Positions 12,532 through 20,993 are shown, counted from the first letter of the stretch. The stretch: DNA of 26,181 nucleotides from DAOTVS01 sp034436375 (GCA_034436375.1 DAOTVS010000159.1:1-26181); one strand, 5' to 3'. Made by a program: numbers and translations. Notes: generated from the sequence alone by a model not told the origin.

Positions 12532-15465
12532 ATGGTGAGCGGAGGACCTGCGAACGCCTCCCGCCGGGAGACGTTCCGGCGTATGGGGATTGGGCGGCAT
12601 GCTCTGGCCGCGTTAGCCACGGTGGTGTTTCTGGCGGCAGTGCTGTTGGGGGCGCGGGCGCTCGTTGCGCGCTGGCAGGCGGCCCGTGCTCTGGAGCGGG
12701 GCATTGCCCTGGGTAGGCCGGCATCCCAATGGGGCGCCGGGGCCGATGTGCAGGGTATCAATACCTGGCTGGAGCAGTACCCGAGCGAAGAGGCGCTGAG
12801 CCAATCGCTGGACCTCCTGGTGGCCGGCGGCTTTACGACGGTGCGCCAGCGTTTCCCCTGGGACCAGATCGAGCCGCAACCCGGCGTCTATGATTGGTCC
12901 CGTTGGGATGTCATCGTGCGCCAGTGCGAGCAACACGGCCTGCGCATTATCGCCGTGCTCGATGCCTCGCCCGCCTGGGCGCGCCCGGCAGGAGATGCCA
13001 AGAACCCCCTGGCGCCCCCCCGCGATCCCGCGGACCTGGCGGCCTTTGCGCGCGCCCTGGCCACTCGCTATGGGCGCGTGATCAATGATTACCAGGTGTG
13101 GGATGAGCCCAACGTCTACCCCCACTGGGGCGAGCGCGATGTGGACCCGGCCGGCTATGTCCAACTCCTGCGGACGGTGGGGGATGCCATCCGGGCTGCC
13201 GACCCGGGGGCGCGGACCATTGCGGCGGCCCTGGCCCCCACCCTGGAGCCGGGGGGCCGTTATGAGAACGATCTCGTCTACCTGCGCGGGATGTACGAGG
13301 CGGGGGCGCGGGGCGCTTTTGATGCGATGGCCCTCAAGGCGTACGGCTTTTGGTCTGGGCCTGACGACCGGCGCGTGGACCCAGGGGTGCTGAACTTTTC
13401 CCGGCTGGTGGCCGTGCACGAGGAGATGGCGCGCCAGGGAGACGGCGACACGCCCGTGTGGGCGCTGGCCTGGGGGTGGAATGCGCTGCCGCCCGGCTGG
13501 CAGGGCCGCCCTTCGCCCTGGGGCACCGACGATCCGGCGCGCCAGTATACGCGCGACTTGGATGCGATCTCTCGCGCCCAACAGGAGTGGCCCTGGCTGG
13601 GGCTCATGTGCTACGCCGCCTGGCAGCCCATGCTGCCGGCCGACGACCCGCTGTGGGGCCTCGCGCTGGTGGACGCGCAGGGCCATCTGAGCCCTCTCTA
13701 TGGGATATTGCAGGAGCGTTTCGCCGCCGACCGGGGTGTACTCTACCCGGGGCAGCACCCGCTGCCTGCCGGGCCCAGTGAGATCCGCTTCTGGGGCACG
13801 CGGCTGGACCTGCAGGGCGCCGGGTCGTGGCAGGTGAGCGCGCTCGATGGCCGGCCGCTGAGCCTGGCCTCTGGGGGCGCTGCCCGGGGGGTGAGTGGCC
13901 TGCCAGCCGGCGAGCACCGGCTGACGCTGAGCCATGCCGGTGCGGGGCTGGTGGCCATCGTATCGCGTGACGGAACGCCCTGGCTGCCGTGGAAGCAGGC
14001 GTTGCCCCTGGCGGGCGCGTTTATCCTGGCGGCGGCGGGGCTGTTCTGGCTGCTGCGGCCTTACCCCTGGCTGCGTTGGGGGCGCACGGTCGTGGCGCGC
14101 TACCAGGGGCTGAGGGCCTGGCCCGCCCTGGGGGTTGGCGCCGCGGGCGTGTTGCTGTTGGCCGCCGTGCCGGGGTTAGCGGCTTCCGCGGCGGCGCTGC
14201 TGGTGCTGGCGCTGATCGTGGCCATGCGGCCCCGGGTGGGGCTGGAACTGGCCGTGTTCCTGGCGCCCCTGGCCCCGCTGCAAAAGCACTTTGGTGGGGC
14301 GAGCTTTTCCTTCCTGGAGATCGTCACCCTGCTGACGGTGGCCTCGCAGCTGGCGCGGGAGGCCCTGGGGCTGCGGCGGATGCTTTCCGGGCGCCCTTTT
14401 TTGCAGGCGCTGGGGCGTGAGCTGCGCCGGGCGTTGGGGCAGGTCAATGCCCTCGATTGGGGCTGGGTCGCGCTGGTTGTGATCGCTGTAGGCTCGCTGG
14501 CTGTCTCAGAGAAGCGTTGGGTGAGCCTGCGCGAGCTGCGAGTGGTGGTGCTGCAGGCGGCGTTTCTCTATGGGCTGATCGTGCGGCTGCGGCCCGGCCG
14601 CACCGACCTGTTGCGCATGGCCGACCTGCTGGCGCTGGGCGCCGTCGCGATCACGCTGCAGGGCCTCTACCAGTATGCTTTCACCCAGCAGGTCATTGTG
14701 GCGGAGGGGGTGCGGCGTATACGCGGCATCTATGGCTCGCCCAATAACCTGGCGCTGGTGCTCGGGCGGCTTTTGCCCCTGATGCTCGCGGTCGCGCTCG
14801 CCGGCAGCGGAAAGCGGCGCTGGCTATACGGGCTGGCGACTGTGCTGGGGGGCATCTGCCTCTTCCTGACCTTCTCCAAAGGCGCTTTGTTAGTGGGGAT
14901 GCCAGCGGCGCTCTTGACCCTGGGGCTGTTGGCCGGCGGCTGGGCGCGAACCGCGGCCCTGGCTCTGGTGGGGGCGGGGCTGGTGGGGCTCGTGCCGTTC
15001 CTGAGGACGGCGCGCTTCCATTCGCTCCTTTCGGGCCAGGGGACCACATTGCTGCGCATCAACCTTTGGGAGTCGGCCCTGGACATGGTGCGCGACCACC
15101 CGCTCTTTGGCGTCGGTCTGGACAATTTCCTCTACCAGTACCCGCGTTACATCCGCCCGGAGGCGCTCAGCGAGCCCAATCTATCGCACCCGCACGACTG
15201 GATACTGGATTTCTGGCTGCGCCTGGGGCTGGCGGGCCTCTTTTGCTTTGTGTGGCTGCAGGTCCAGTTCCTCCGTCGCGTTGCAGCCGTGTGGCGCCGC
15301 CTGCGGCAGGACCGGGTGCTCTGGGCGCTGGCCATTGGCCTGGCGGCGGGCATGGTCGACATGCTGGCCCATGGATTGATCGATGCAGCTTTTTTTGTGG
15401 TCGAGCTGGCGGCGATCTGCGCGATCATGATGGGGATGATGCGGCAGCTCTATCGCCTGAGCTAA
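12532..15465 (+). CDS. Fusion of a glycosidase-like (beta/alpha)8 domain and an O-antigen ligase/polymerase
   Basis: A 977-residue protein (997 if the ATG at 12472 is used; 12532 is chosen for a GAGGGA upstream and because the first membrane segment, about 22-46, follows closely). Residues about 65-400 form a glycoside-hydrolase-like barrel of the GH39/GH5 type: FTTVRQRFPWDQIEPQPGVY, then VWDEPN at about 189-194, the place of the acid/base Glu. The second catalytic position, usually a TEFGW-like motif, reads ALAWGW (about 311-316), so the nucleophile Glu is missing. Residues about 485-975 are a polytopic O-antigen ligase/Wzy domain: GIYGSPNNLALVLG near 732, FSKGALL near 781, DHPLFGVGLDNFLYQYPRY near 855, HPHDWILDFWLRLG near 886. 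It probably polymerises or transfers a lipid-linked glycan outside the membrane. Enzyme activity of the barrel is doubtful. Confidence 0.88.
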   Translation: MVSGGPANASRRETFRRMGIGRHALAALATVVFLAAVLLGARALVARWQAARALERGIALGRPASQWGAGADVQGINTWLEQYPSEEALSQSLDLLVAGGFTTVRQRFPWDQIEPQPGVYDWSRWDVIVRQCEQHGLRIIAVLDASPAWARPAGDAKNPLAPPRDPADLAAFARALATRYGRVINDYQVWDEPNVYPHWGERDVDPAGYVQLLRTVGDAIRAADPGARTIAAALAPTLEPGGRYENDLVYLRGMYEAGARGAFDAMALKAYGFWSGPDDRRVDPGVLNFSRLVAVHEEMARQGDGDTPVWALAWGWNALPPGWQGRPSPWGTDDPARQYTRDLDAISRAQQEWPWLGLMCYAAWQPMLPADDPLWGLALVDAQGHLSPLYGILQERFAADRGVLYPGQHPLPAGPSEIRFWGTRLDLQGAGSWQVSALDGRPLSLASGGAARGVSGLPAGEHRLTLSHAGAGLVAIVSRDGTPWLPWKQALPLAGAFILAAAGLFWLLRPYPWLRWGRTVVARYQGLRAWPALGVGAAGVLLLAAVPGLAASAAALLVLALIVAMRPRVGLELAVFLAPLAPLQKHFGGASFSFLEIVTLLTVASQLAREALGLRRMLSGRPFLQALGRELRRALGQVNALDWGWVALVVIAVGSLAVSEKRWVSLRELRVVVLQAAFLYGLIVRLRPGRTDLLRMADLLALGAVAITLQGLYQYAFTQQVIVAEGVRRIRGIYGSPNNLALVLGRLLPLMLAVALAGSGKRRWLYGLATVLGGICLFLTFSKGALLVGMPAALLTLGLLAGGWARTAALALVGAGLVGLVPFLRTARFHSLLSGQGTTLLRINLWESALDMVRDHPLFGVGLDNFLYQYPRYIRPEALSEPNLSHPHDWILDFWLRLGLAGLFCFVWLQVQFLRRVAAVWRRLRQDRVLWALAIGLAAGMVDMLAHGLIDAAFFVVELAAICAIMMGMMRQLYRLS

Positions 15466-15469
15466 AGCG

Positions 15470-15498
15470 TTGACCCGGGTGGGGCTTTCTGCTATACT
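15470..15498 (+). promoter_or_regulatory. Promoter of the UXS-like gene
   Basis: TTGACC (15470-15475), a 17-base spacer, then TATACT (15493-15498) preceded by TGC. The predicted leader is about 35 bases. The -35 begins five bases after the stop codon of the fusion gene, so uxs and the genes behind it can be expressed independently of the fusion. Confidence 0.75.
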
Positions 15499-15540
15499 GG
15501 CCGCCGCAGACGGGTATGTCCAGAGCGGGAAAGGGGGCCC

Positions 15541-16488
15541 ATGCGCATTCTGATCACCGGCGGCGCCGGATTTATCGGTTCTCATCTCTGCGATCGCCTT
15601 TTGGCCGAGGGCCATCAGGTCATCGCGATGGATAACCTGATCACCGGCAGCACGCGCAATATCGAGCATCTGGCGGGGAACGACAATTTCCGCTTTATCA
15701 AGCACGATGTGACCGAGTATATCTATCTCGAAGGCCATGTGGATGCGATCTTGCACCTGGCTTCGCTGCCCAGCCCGGTCGATTACCTGCAGGAGCCGAT
15801 CAAGACGCTCAAAGTAGGGGCTCTGGGCACCCACAAGGCGCTGGGGCTGGCGCGCGCCAAGCAGGCCCGCTTTCTGTTGGCCTCGACTTCGGAGGTCTAT
15901 GGCGATCCGCTGGAGCACCCGCAGAGTGAGAGCTACTGGGGCAATGTCAACCCGGTGGGGCCGCGCGGGGTGTATGACGAGTCCAAACGATTTGCCGAGG
16001 CGCTGACGATGGCCTATCATCGCGCCCATGGCGTCGAGACGCGCATCGCGCGCATTTTCAACACCTATGGCCCGCGCATGCGCCTGAATGATGGGCGGGT
16101 GGTGCCCAACTTTGTGCGCCAGGCGCTCCTGGGGGAGCCTCTTACCGTCTATGATGATGGTATGCGCACGCGCAGCTTTTGCTACATATCGGACCTGGTG
16201 GATGGGCTGTATCGCCTGTTGATGGCGGGTGACCCGCAGCCGGTGAATCTGGGTAACCCTCAGGAGATGACGATTCTGGACTTTGCCAGGCTCATCCTGG
16301 GGCTGAGCGGCAGCCGATCGCAGATCCAGTTCATCAAGCCCAAAGACCAGCGCACGGCCGACGACCCGCACACGCGGCAGCCGGATATTCACCGGGCACA
16401 GCAGTTGTTGGGCTGGCAGCCCAGGGTGCCGGTCGAAGAGGGGTTGCGCCAGACGATCGTCTGGTTCCGCGACCGCCTGGCCTCTTGA
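15541..16488 (+). CDS. UDP-glucuronate decarboxylase-like NAD-dependent epimerase/dehydratase
   Basis: A 315-residue short-chain dehydrogenase of the extended class. GGAGFIGS (7-14) binds NAD. The pattern STSEVYGDPLEHPQSESYWG (115-134) followed by NVNPVGPRGVYDESKR (to 150) is the hallmark of UDP-xylose synthases (UXS); catalytic Tyr145 and Lys149 are present with Glu118. The protein reaches the normal UXS length and ends with the typical GWxPxVxxEEGL-type region. It should convert UDP-glucuronate to UDP-xylose, a precursor for surface glycans. The ATG follows GGGAAAGGGGG and a good promoter. It lies between two O-antigen ligase/polymerase genes, which supports a glycan role. A related dTDP- or UDP-sugar dehydratase is the main alternative. 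Confidence 0.88.
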   Translation: MRILITGGAGFIGSHLCDRLLAEGHQVIAMDNLITGSTRNIEHLAGNDNFRFIKHDVTEYIYLEGHVDAILHLASLPSPVDYLQEPIKTLKVGALGTHKALGLARAKQARFLLASTSEVYGDPLEHPQSESYWGNVNPVGPRGVYDESKRFAEALTMAYHRAHGVETRIARIFNTYGPRMRLNDGRVVPNFVRQALLGEPLTVYDDGMRTRSFCYISDLVDGLYRLLMAGDPQPVNLGNPQEMTILDFARLILGLSGSRSQIQFIKPKDQRTADDPHTRQPDIHRAQQLLGWQPRVPVEEGLRQTIVWFRDRLAS

Positions 16489-16497
16489 GGCGCAGGG

Positions 16498-18015
16498 ATG
16501 AGTGTGACGATGCCCGGTGAGCAGCCGGCTGGGCCCAACAGGCGGCCCACCGGGCTTGATAGACGGCCCACCGGGCCGTCTCTACGGGGGGTGGGTGAGG
16601 TGCTCGATGGCCGCCGGCTGGGGCAAGGGGTTCTGGCGCTCCTGGTGCTGGCCTGGGTATGGGTGCTCCTGACTGGCCCGCTGACATGGGCGGCGGCGCT
16701 GCTGGCGGCCTTGGTTGGGGGCGTGTTGATCCTCATCCGGCCGGGGCTGGGGTTGCCGCTGATCGCGCTGGCAATCCCTTTTGGCGCATTTCAGGGCCTC
16801 AGCCTGGGTTCGGGGGCAGTGGGCGCGCAGGATGTGCTGCTGGCCGCGGTCGTGGCGGCATGGATCCTGCGGGGGCTGGCACAGCGCAAACTGCCCATCC
16901 GCTGGCCCGGCTTTGCGGGCGCCGGCGCGCTGCTCCTGGCGACCATGCTGCTCTCATTTCTGCCCGCGACGGCCCTGAGACCCGCCCTCAAGGAACTGGT
17001 CAAGTGGGGCGAGCTGTGGCTGGCGGCAGTGCTCGTGCTGAACCTGTGCGACCGCACCGACATCTTGTTGCTGGTGGGTGGGCTGCTTTTGGCTGGGGCG
17101 GCGCAAGGCCTTCTGGGGCTATACCAGTTTGTGGCGGGCGTCGGGCCGGCTGCCTTTACCCTGATGGGCCGCTTCATGCGCGCGTCGGGCAGCTTTGACC
17201 AGCCGAACCCCTTTGGCGGCTACCTGGGGCTCCTGCTACCGCTGGCTGTGGGGCTTTTGCTCACAGCCTGGCCCGGCAGAGATGATGAACCGCGGGTGCG
17301 CCGGCGCAAGATGCTCATCTGGCTCTATGCGGCGGTGACGGGGGCGCTGATTGCAGGGGGGCTCCTGGCCAGTTGGTCACGAGGCGCCTGGTTGGGCGCT
17401 GCGGTGGCGCTGGTGGTCGTCCTGGTGGCGCGCGGCGGCCTCTGGCTGCGCGGCGCCTTGATGGCCATTGCGGTCGTGGTCCTGGTTTCGCTGGCTGTCT
17501 TGGGGCGCGTGCCCGTGCCCGATGCGCTGCGCGAGCGCGTGGTCGATTTTGCGGCCGATTTCACGACCTTTGATGTGCGCAATATCGAAGTGACCGACGC
17601 CAACTTTGCCGTCGTCGAGCGTGCGGCGCATTGGCAGGCGGCCTGGGGGATGTTCTCCGACCATCCCTGGACGGGGGTGGGGCTGGGCAACTATGCCCAG
17701 GTCTACCCCAAGTATGCCTTGCCGCGCTGGCAGGATCCGCTCGGTCACGCGCACAACTATTATCTGAATATGGCTGCCGAGGCGGGGTTGCCCGGCCTCG
17801 TCGCGTACCTGCTCTGGGTGGTGGCCGGGTTCTGGATCGCTGTGCGGGCTGTGCGGGTTTCACGAGGGGTGGCGCTGGGGATTGCTCTTGGCGTGTTGGG
17901 CATGATCGTGCATTTGAGCGTGCATAACCTTGTCGACGATCTCTATGTGCATGGCATGCCGATCCAGATCGGGCTGATGCTCGGGTTGGCCGCATGGCTG
18001 GTAGCGGGGAAATAA
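16498..18015 (+). CDS. O-antigen ligase/polymerase family membrane protein
   Basis: A 505-residue polytopic protein with about 11 hydrophobic segments and the Wzy_C/WaaL-type core: FDQPNPFGGYLGLLLPLA, ASWSRGAWLGAAVAL, then DHPWTGVGLGNYAQVYPKYA and GHAHNYYLNMAAEAGLPGLV near the C-terminal third. It should transfer or polymerise undecaprenyl-linked glycan at the outer face of the membrane. It resembles the ligase half of the fusion protein upstream, so the locus has two such enzymes. The start is uncertain: the ATG at 16498 would make the first 30 residues come from a repeat with a perfect hairpin (RRPTG twice), while GTG codons near 16591 and 16600 would avoid it. The gene begins nine bases after the uxs stop. 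Confidence 0.88.
   Translation: MSVTMPGEQPAGPNRRPTGLDRRPTGPSLRGVGEVLDGRRLGQGVLALLVLAWVWVLLTGPLTWAAALLAALVGGVLILIRPGLGLPLIALAIPFGAFQGLSLGSGAVGAQDVLLAAVVAAWILRGLAQRKLPIRWPGFAGAGALLLATMLLSFLPATALRPALKELVKWGELWLAAVLVLNLCDRTDILLLVGGLLLAGAAQGLLGLYQFVAGVGPAAFTLMGRFMRASGSFDQPNPFGGYLGLLLPLAVGLLLTAWPGRDDEPRVRRRKMLIWLYAAVTGALIAGGLLASWSRGAWLGAAVALVVVLVARGGLWLRGALMAIAVVVLVSLAVLGRVPVPDALRERVVDFAADFTTFDVRNIEVTDANFAVVERAAHWQAAWGMFSDHPWTGVGLGNYAQVYPKYALPRWQDPLGHAHNYYLNMAAEAGLPGLVAYLLWVVAGFWIAVRAVRVSRGVALGIALGVLGMIVHLSVHNLVDDLYVHGMPIQIGLMLGLAAWLVAGK
16540..16581. repeat. REP-like hairpin and direct repeat within the start of a coding sequence
   Basis: Two direct copies of CGGCCCACCGGGC lie close together (about 16542-16554 and 16564-16576). 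The second is part of a perfect hairpin at 16561-16581 with nine-base arms AGACGGCCC and GGGCCGTCT around ACC, followed by CTACGG. The motif resembles short intergenic repeats that I recall from Chloroflexota genomes. Here it lies within the annotated 5' end of the ligase gene. Confidence 0.65.
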
Positions 18016-18050
18016 CGAATTCCCACGACTTGCCGTTTGGAGGATTCCTC

Positions 18051-18575
18051 TTGGAAATGGATCAGAGGGTTGGCGAGAGTCTGGTGGCGCGGGTGGTGAG
18101 CGGAGCAGCGCTCCGCTTGCAGCCGCATACCCGGGGGCGGCAGAAGGAAATGTTGGGCTGGGTGGCGCAGAACGGCCACGAAGTGGAACGTTTTGTGAAA
18201 TTCGGCCTGGTGGGTATTTCGGGCACCTGTATCGACATGGGGGTGCTCAACCTGCTGATCCTGGTGTTCGGCTGGCCCAAGTTTTGGGCGAACACGTGCT
18301 CCTTCACGCTGGCAGCGCTGAGCAATTTTACCTGGAACCGCCTGTGGAGCTTTCCCGAGTCGCGCCAGCGCCCTGTGATCTCGCAGTTGGGGCAGTTCTT
18401 TCTGGTGAGTGTGGTCGGCTATGTGTTGAGCCAGGTCATCTTTCTCTCGCTCGATGCCTGGGTCTTCGCCCCCTGGGGCACGTTGGGCTATAACGTGGCC
18501 AAGGGGGTGGCAGTGCTGGTGGTGCTTTTCTGGAATTTCGGCGTCAACCGAGTCTGGACTTATCGGGGCTTGTAA
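18051..18575 (+). CDS. GtrA-family membrane protein
   Basis: A 174-residue protein with about four membrane segments in its C-terminal 120 residues. The block FVKFGLVGISGTCIDMGVLN begins the GtrA domain, followed by ALSNFTWNRLWSFPE and, near the end, FWNFGVNRVWTYRG, all typical of the family. GtrA proteins are thought to help move undecaprenyl-phosphate-linked sugars across the membrane or to assist glycosyltransferases. The start is uncertain: TTG at 18051 has GGAGG seven bases upstream, while ATG at 18057 is 13 bases from it; the frame is open to 17994 inside the previous gene. About 45 polar residues precede the domain. The stop is three bases before the GT4 gene, so both are co-transcribed. 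Confidence 0.87.
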   Translation: MEMDQRVGESLVARVVSGAALRLQPHTRGRQKEMLGWVAQNGHEVERFVKFGLVGISGTCIDMGVLNLLILVFGWPKFWANTCSFTLAALSNFTWNRLWSFPESRQRPVISQLGQFFLVSVVGYVLSQVIFLSLDAWVFAPWGTLGYNVAKGVAVLVVLFWNFGVNRVWTYRGL

Positions 18576-18578
18576 GGA

Positions 18579-19706
18579 ATGCGCATCGGCATTGATTACA
18601 CCGCGGGGCTTCGCCAGAGAGCGGGCATCGGCCGCTATACACGGGGGCTCATCGGCGCGCTCCCGGCGCTGGACCGGGAGAACGATTACCGGCTGTTCGC
18701 CGCCGCGCGCGGCGTGAACGGGGCCATGCCTTCCGGCCCTAACTTTAGGGCCTGCCGGGTGCCGCTGACCGACCGCGAGACCTCGATCCTCTGGCAGCGG
18801 CTGCGGTTACCTTTACCCATAGAGCTTTTCTTGGGGCGGCTGGACCTCTTCCATTCCCCTGATTTCGTCCTGCCGGCGGTGTATCATGCGCGCACGGTGC
18901 TGACGGTGCACGACCTGACCTTTTTGCGTGTGCCCGAATTCGCTCACCCTGTGCTGCGCGAGTATCTCATGCAGGTAGTGCCGCGCTCCGTGGCCCGGGC
19001 CGACCTGGTGCTGGCCGATTCAGCCTGCACGCGGCAGGATGTGATTGAGCTGCTGCACGTGCCGGAGGACCGGGTGCGAGTGGTGAATGCGGCGGTAGAA
19101 AGCCGCTTCCACAGGGTGACGGATCCCGAGGCGCTGGAGGCGGTGCGGCAGCGGTATGGATTGCGGCGGCCGTTCATCCTGGGGCTGGGGACGCTGGAGC
19201 CGCGAAAGAACTTTCCCGGGCTGGTCGAAGCCTACGCCCGCCTGCGCGAGCGGTTGGGGCTGCCCCACGAGTTGTTGATTGTGGGCGGCAAAGGGTGGCT
19301 CTACGAGCCGATCTTCGACAAGGTGCAGGTGTGCCGGCTGGAAGATTGGGTGCGCTTTCCGGGCTATGTGGCTGATGCCGACCTGCCGGCCATCTATTCG
19401 TTGGCTAGCTGCCTGGCCTATCCCTCGTACTATGAGGGGTTTGGGATTCCAGCCCTGGAGGCCATGGCCTGCGGCACACCGGTGGTGACGACGCGCACCT
19501 CGTCGCTGCCGGAGGTTGTGGGCGACGCTGCTGTGCTGGTGGATCCCTATCAAGTTGAGGATATCGCTCAGGCCCTGGAGCGCGTATTGAGCGACGAAGG
19601 GCTGCGGGCGCGTTTGCAAGAGGCAGGCCTTGTGCAGGCGCAGCGCTTTACCTGGGAGGGGGCGGCGCGGACCCTCCTTTCGGCATATCGGGATGTGATG
19701 GCATAA
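18579..19706 (+). CDS. Family 4 glycosyltransferase
   Basis: A 375-residue GT-B fold enzyme. The N-terminal Rossmann half begins MRIGIDYTAGLRQRAGIGRY, with the Gly-rich acceptor-side loop. The C-terminal half has LGTLEPRKNFPGLVEAY (about 204-220), VGGKGW near 235, and the donor-binding motif EGFGIPALE with Glu286 and Glu294 (the E-x7-E motif), followed by EAMACGTPVV. It should transfer a sugar from an NDP-sugar to a lipid or glycan acceptor with retention, at the cytoplasmic face. AAGGA sits directly before the ATG, three bases after gtrA. The sugar specificity cannot be read from the sequence. Confidence 0.93.
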   Translation: MRIGIDYTAGLRQRAGIGRYTRGLIGALPALDRENDYRLFAAARGVNGAMPSGPNFRACRVPLTDRETSILWQRLRLPLPIELFLGRLDLFHSPDFVLPAVYHARTVLTVHDLTFLRVPEFAHPVLREYLMQVVPRSVARADLVLADSACTRQDVIELLHVPEDRVRVVNAAVESRFHRVTDPEALEAVRQRYGLRRPFILGLGTLEPRKNFPGLVEAYARLRERLGLPHELLIVGGKGWLYEPIFDKVQVCRLEDWVRFPGYVADADLPAIYSLASCLAYPSYYEGFGIPALEAMACGTPVVTTRTSSLPEVVGDAAVLVDPYQVEDIAQALERVLSDEGLRARLQEAGLVQAQRFTWEGAARTLLSAYRDVMA

Positions 19707-19714
19707 TGGTGGAG

Positions 19715-19745
19715 TAGACTCAAGTCTCCAAGACTTTGGTAGTCT
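19715..19745. repeat. Degenerate double palindrome, copy B of the repeat family
   Basis: Two adjacent palindromic units, AGACTCAAGTCT (19716-19727) and AGACTTTGGTAGTCT (19731-19745), separated by CCA. The arrangement matches copy A at 621-655: two units, three-base spacer and a preceding GAGT. It lies between the GT4 stop and the ribosome binding site of the aminotransferase gene. Confidence 0.65.
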
Positions 19746-19766
19746 TCTTCGGTCGGGAGGCACTCG

Positions 19767-20939
19767 ATGAAGCTGGCGGGGCGGATGGCACGGTTGGGGA
19801 CGGAGGCGGTTTTCGAGGTGGGGGCCAAAGCGCGAGCGCTGGAAGCGCAGGGGCGCGAGGTGATTCACCTGGAGATCGGCGAGCCAGACTTTGACACGCC
19901 AGAGCATGTGACGGCGGCCGGTATCGAGGCGCTGCGCGCGGGCCAGACGCACTATGCCGCGCCGGAGGGCCTGGCGCCTCTGCGTGAGGCCATTGCTGCG
20001 CAAGTCAGCCGCACAAGGGGCATTCCCGTCTCACCGGCAGAGGTGATCGTGACCCCGGGCGCCAAGCCTATCATCTTCTATACCCTGCTGGCGCTGGCCG
20101 AAGCCGGTGATGAGGTCATTTACCCGGACCCGGGGTTTCCCATCTACGAGTCGATGATCGACTTTGTGGGGGCCAAGGCGGTACCGGCGCCCCTGCGAGA
20201 AGAGAACGACTTTCGCATCGATGTGGATGAGCTATGCCGCAAGGTTACGCCACGCACGCGCCTGATCATCCTGAACTCGCCGGAGAACCCGACCGGCAGC
20301 GTCCTCTCGCAGCGAGACCTGGAGGCGATCGCCACGGTGGCCCGGCAGCATGACCTGATGATCCTCTCCGATGAGATCTATGCGCGCATCCTCTACGCGG
20401 GCGAGCCCCTGTCCATTGCCTCGTTCCCAGGGCTCAAGGAGCGCACCATCATCATGGACGGGTTCTCCAAGATCCACGCCATGACCGGCTGGCGGCTCGG
20501 TTACGGCGTGATGCCGGAGGAACTGGCCCAACACATGCGCCGGCTGATGATCAACTCCAATTCCTGCACGGCGAGCTTTACGCAGCATGCAGGGGTCGAG
20601 GCGCTGCGCGGGCCGCAGGAGGCGCAGACCCGGATGGTGGCCGCGTTTCGCGAGCGGCGTGATGCACTGGTCGCTGGGCTGCGGCGCATTCCCGGGATCA
20701 CCTGCCGCGAGCCGCAGGGGGCCTTTTATGTCTTCCCCAATATCAGCGGATACGGGCTCACCAGCCAGGATTTTGCCGACTATATCCTGCAGCGGGCAGG
20801 TGTGGCGGTGGTGGCGGGGACGGCCTTTGGCCGCTATGGTGAGGGGTATGTGCGCATTTCTTATGCCAATTCGCTGGCCAATATCGAGCGGGCGCTAGAG
20901 CGTATGGCTGAGGCCATCGCTGAGCTTGGGCGCCCGTGA
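19767..20939 (+). CDS. Class I/II PLP-dependent aminotransferase (aspartate aminotransferase-like)
   Basis: A 390-residue fold-type I aminotransferase. The PLP lysine is Lys235 in DGFSKIHAMTGWRLGY. Asn174 lies in NSPENPTG, and Asp202 and Tyr205 are in SDEIYARILY, all standard cofactor contacts. The N-terminus holds IGEPDFDTPEHV with the THYAAPEGLAPLREAIA segment typical of aspartate/aromatic aminotransferases of subgroup I-gamma. It transfers an amino group between an amino acid and a 2-oxoacid in the cytoplasm; the exact substrate (aspartate, alanine or aromatic) is not determined. GGGAGG precedes the ATG by seven bases. It follows the GT4 gene by 60 bases, separated by repeat copy B, and ends before a hairpin with a T tract. 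Confidence 0.93.
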   Translation: MKLAGRMARLGTEAVFEVGAKARALEAQGREVIHLEIGEPDFDTPEHVTAAGIEALRAGQTHYAAPEGLAPLREAIAAQVSRTRGIPVSPAEVIVTPGAKPIIFYTLLALAEAGDEVIYPDPGFPIYESMIDFVGAKAVPAPLREENDFRIDVDELCRKVTPRTRLIILNSPENPTGSVLSQRDLEAIATVARQHDLMILSDEIYARILYAGEPLSIASFPGLKERTIIMDGFSKIHAMTGWRLGYGVMPEELAQHMRRLMINSNSCTASFTQHAGVEALRGPQEAQTRMVAAFRERRDALVAGLRRIPGITCREPQGAFYVFPNISGYGLTSQDFADYILQRAGVAVVAGTAFGRYGEGYVRISYANSLANIERALERMAEAIAELGRP

Positions 20940-20950
20940 CGTCGCTGGCA

Positions 20951-20992
20951 GCCGGGCTCTACGCTGCGCACGGGCCCGGCGCCGTCCTTTTT
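20951..20992 (+). terminator. Possible rho-independent terminator of the aminotransferase gene
   Basis: Arms GCCGGGC (20951-20957) and GCCCGGC (20974-20980) form a GC-rich stem that begins 12 bases after the stop, with TTTTT at 20988-20992. The seven-base gap between stem and T tract and the 16-base loop weaken the call. Confidence 0.45.
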
Positions 20993-20993
20993 G

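Noticed and set aside
11555..12724. 389-residue open frame on the minus strand opposite the unknown protein and fusion gene
   Set aside because: It is very rich in Arg, Pro, His and Gly, has no recognisable domain, and lies opposite genes with good starts and promoters. It is a codon-bias shadow.
12613..13935. 440-residue open frame on the minus strand opposite the barrel domain
   Set aside because: Composition is that of a reverse-strand shadow (Arg/Pro/His/Gln-rich); the plus strand encodes a clear barrel and ligase protein.
15181..16392. 403-residue open frame on the minus strand opposite the UXS-like gene
   Set aside because: It spans the promoter and start of the UXS-like gene, lacks known motifs and has shadow composition.
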